DNA of 47,766 nucleotides. It comes from Mycolicibacterium komanii. Lineage in GTDB: Bacteria > Actinomycetota > Actinomycetes > Mycobacteriales > Mycobacteriaceae. The notes below the pieces were generated by a model, which worked only from the letters and a program-made list of their open reading frames with translations, was not told the DNA's origin and did no database searches. This document shows, in pieces, positions 47,463 through 47,766 of the stretch; the first letter of the stretch is position 1, and each line of letters opens with the position of its first letter. The position numbers were made by a program, and so were the translations under genes. Location: assembly GCF_001050035.1 (NCBI RefSeq), contig NZ_CVTA01000024.1:1-47766 (forward strand), read 5' to 3'.

Positions 47463-47468
47463 AGCGTA
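47463..47468 (-). promoter_or_regulatory. putative -10 of the acyl-CoA dehydrogenase-like gene (leaderless)
   Basis: TACGCT on the minus strand ends 6 nt before the ATG at 47456 and matches TANNNT. The hexamer lies in the 27-bp gap after the upstream proline-rich gene. Confidence 0.4.
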
Positions 47469-47483
47469 GGGCGCGGATCGGCG

Positions 47484-47766
47484 CTACGGAGCCGGTTGAC
47501 CAGGCAGCTGCGGGGCCGGCACCCACGGAAGACCGGGGATGGTCGGATACGGCGCCGTCGGGCTCCACGGCGGGGGCTGGGTGCTCGGCGGCGGTTCCGT
47601 CGTGGCAGGTGGCGGCTCGGTCGCCGGCGGGGGCTCCGACGTCGGCGGCGGTGGTTCCGGCGACGGCGGGGGCGGCTCGGGTGACTGGGGCGCCTCGGTG
47701 ACCGTCCGCGTCACCTGCGGGGGCGGCTGATAGACGGTCTGCGGCGCCTGTGTCACCGGCGGGGGC
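47484..47766 (-). CDS. proline-rich C-terminal tail of a larger protein (5' partial)
   Basis: The frame is open to the end of the window, so only the last 93 residues are seen. They are made of repeated P-P-P-S/T-x-E-P-P-P-A units followed by P-A-P-Q-L-P-G-Q-P-A-P at the end. Low-complexity Pro/Thr/Glu tails of this kind end several mycobacterial envelope and Hsp70-like proteins, but the N-terminal part needed to name the protein is outside the window. An internal ATG-like start is not supported, because the Pro-rich sequence continues upstream of it. Confidence 0.6.
   Translation of the reverse strand, partial: PPPVTQAPQTVYQPPPQVTRTVTEAPQSPEPPPPSPEPPPPTSEPPPATEPPPATTEPPPSTQPPPWSPTAPYPTIPGLPWVPAPQLPGQPAP

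Noticed and set aside
45705..47684. A 659-codon open frame antisense to the acyl-CoA dehydrogenase-like gene
   Set aside because: Low-complexity Val/Gly/Asp/Arg product opposite a gene with clear family similarity; an artefact of third-position GC.

Overview
The window is very probably from a mycobacterium, most likely a rapid-growing Mycolicibacterium. Support comes from the high GC content, the mycolic-acid FAS-II operon (mabR, fabD, acpM, kasA, kasB, accD6), the mycothiol-dependent MscR pair, and a gene order that closely follows the Rv2228c-Rv2260 stretch of M. tuberculosis. That order is interrupted by accessory genes. The species assignment is an inference; no search was run.

Layout. 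(1) 1-5.98 kb is mostly accessory: the end of an ICMT-like methyltransferase, a small secreted protein, an LpqN-like lipoprotein, a 13E12-type DUF222/HNH protein, a 2OG-Fe(II) oxygenase, and a methyltransferase plus thioredoxin-reductase-like pair divergent from an XRE-cupin regulator. (2) 5.98-13.8 kb is the conserved block: RNase HI/phosphatase, zinc-ribbon protein, Nif3-like protein and CobC in one overlapping minus-strand operon; PtkA-PtpA-SURF1 coupled on the plus strand; CobD; and a DUF2236 protein. (3) 13.8-16.9 kb holds a VOC protein, an unrecognised membrane protein and a PutP-type symporter. (4) 16.9-21.4 kb is a compact five-gene cassette: a possible alpha/beta-barrel protein, an NTF2-like protein, a DyP-type peroxidase, a GATase-like protein and a BASS transporter. 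It lies between an intact tRNA-Val(TAC) gene and an exact 34-bp copy of that tRNA's 3' end, which is the geometry of a tRNA-integrated island. (5) 21.4-26 kb is ahpE, a DUF3052 gene, a lipoprotein gene and aceE. (6) 26-32.8 kb is mabR and the FAS-II operon with candidate operators. (7) 32.8-38.2 kb is a glycerolipid group: glpD, TetR, an AgpS-like flavoprotein, a diacylglycerol-kinase-like protein and DUF3145. (8) 38.2-47.8 kb holds a serine hydrolase, a methyltransferase, a DODA-type dioxygenase, mscR plus an MBL-fold partner, a SHOCT membrane protein, a SABATH-type methyltransferase, a GlxA-type regulator, a large acyl-CoA dehydrogenase-like protein and a truncated proline-rich frame.

Two observations stand out. 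The first is the DyP cassette bounded by tRNA att-like repeats, which looks like a mobile and possibly undescribed oxidative system with its own transporter. The second is a 29-bp repeat found at the 3' ends of both aceE and the DUF3145 gene. In each, the gene's TAG stop sits in the loop of a 5-bp hairpin, and the stem differs between the two loci by paired changes that keep it intact.

No CRISPR array, rRNA, transposase or integrase was recognised. No gene-free stretch longer than about 180 bp was found. Several genes have a TANNNT -10-like hexamer 5-7 nt before the start codon, suggesting leaderless mRNAs.
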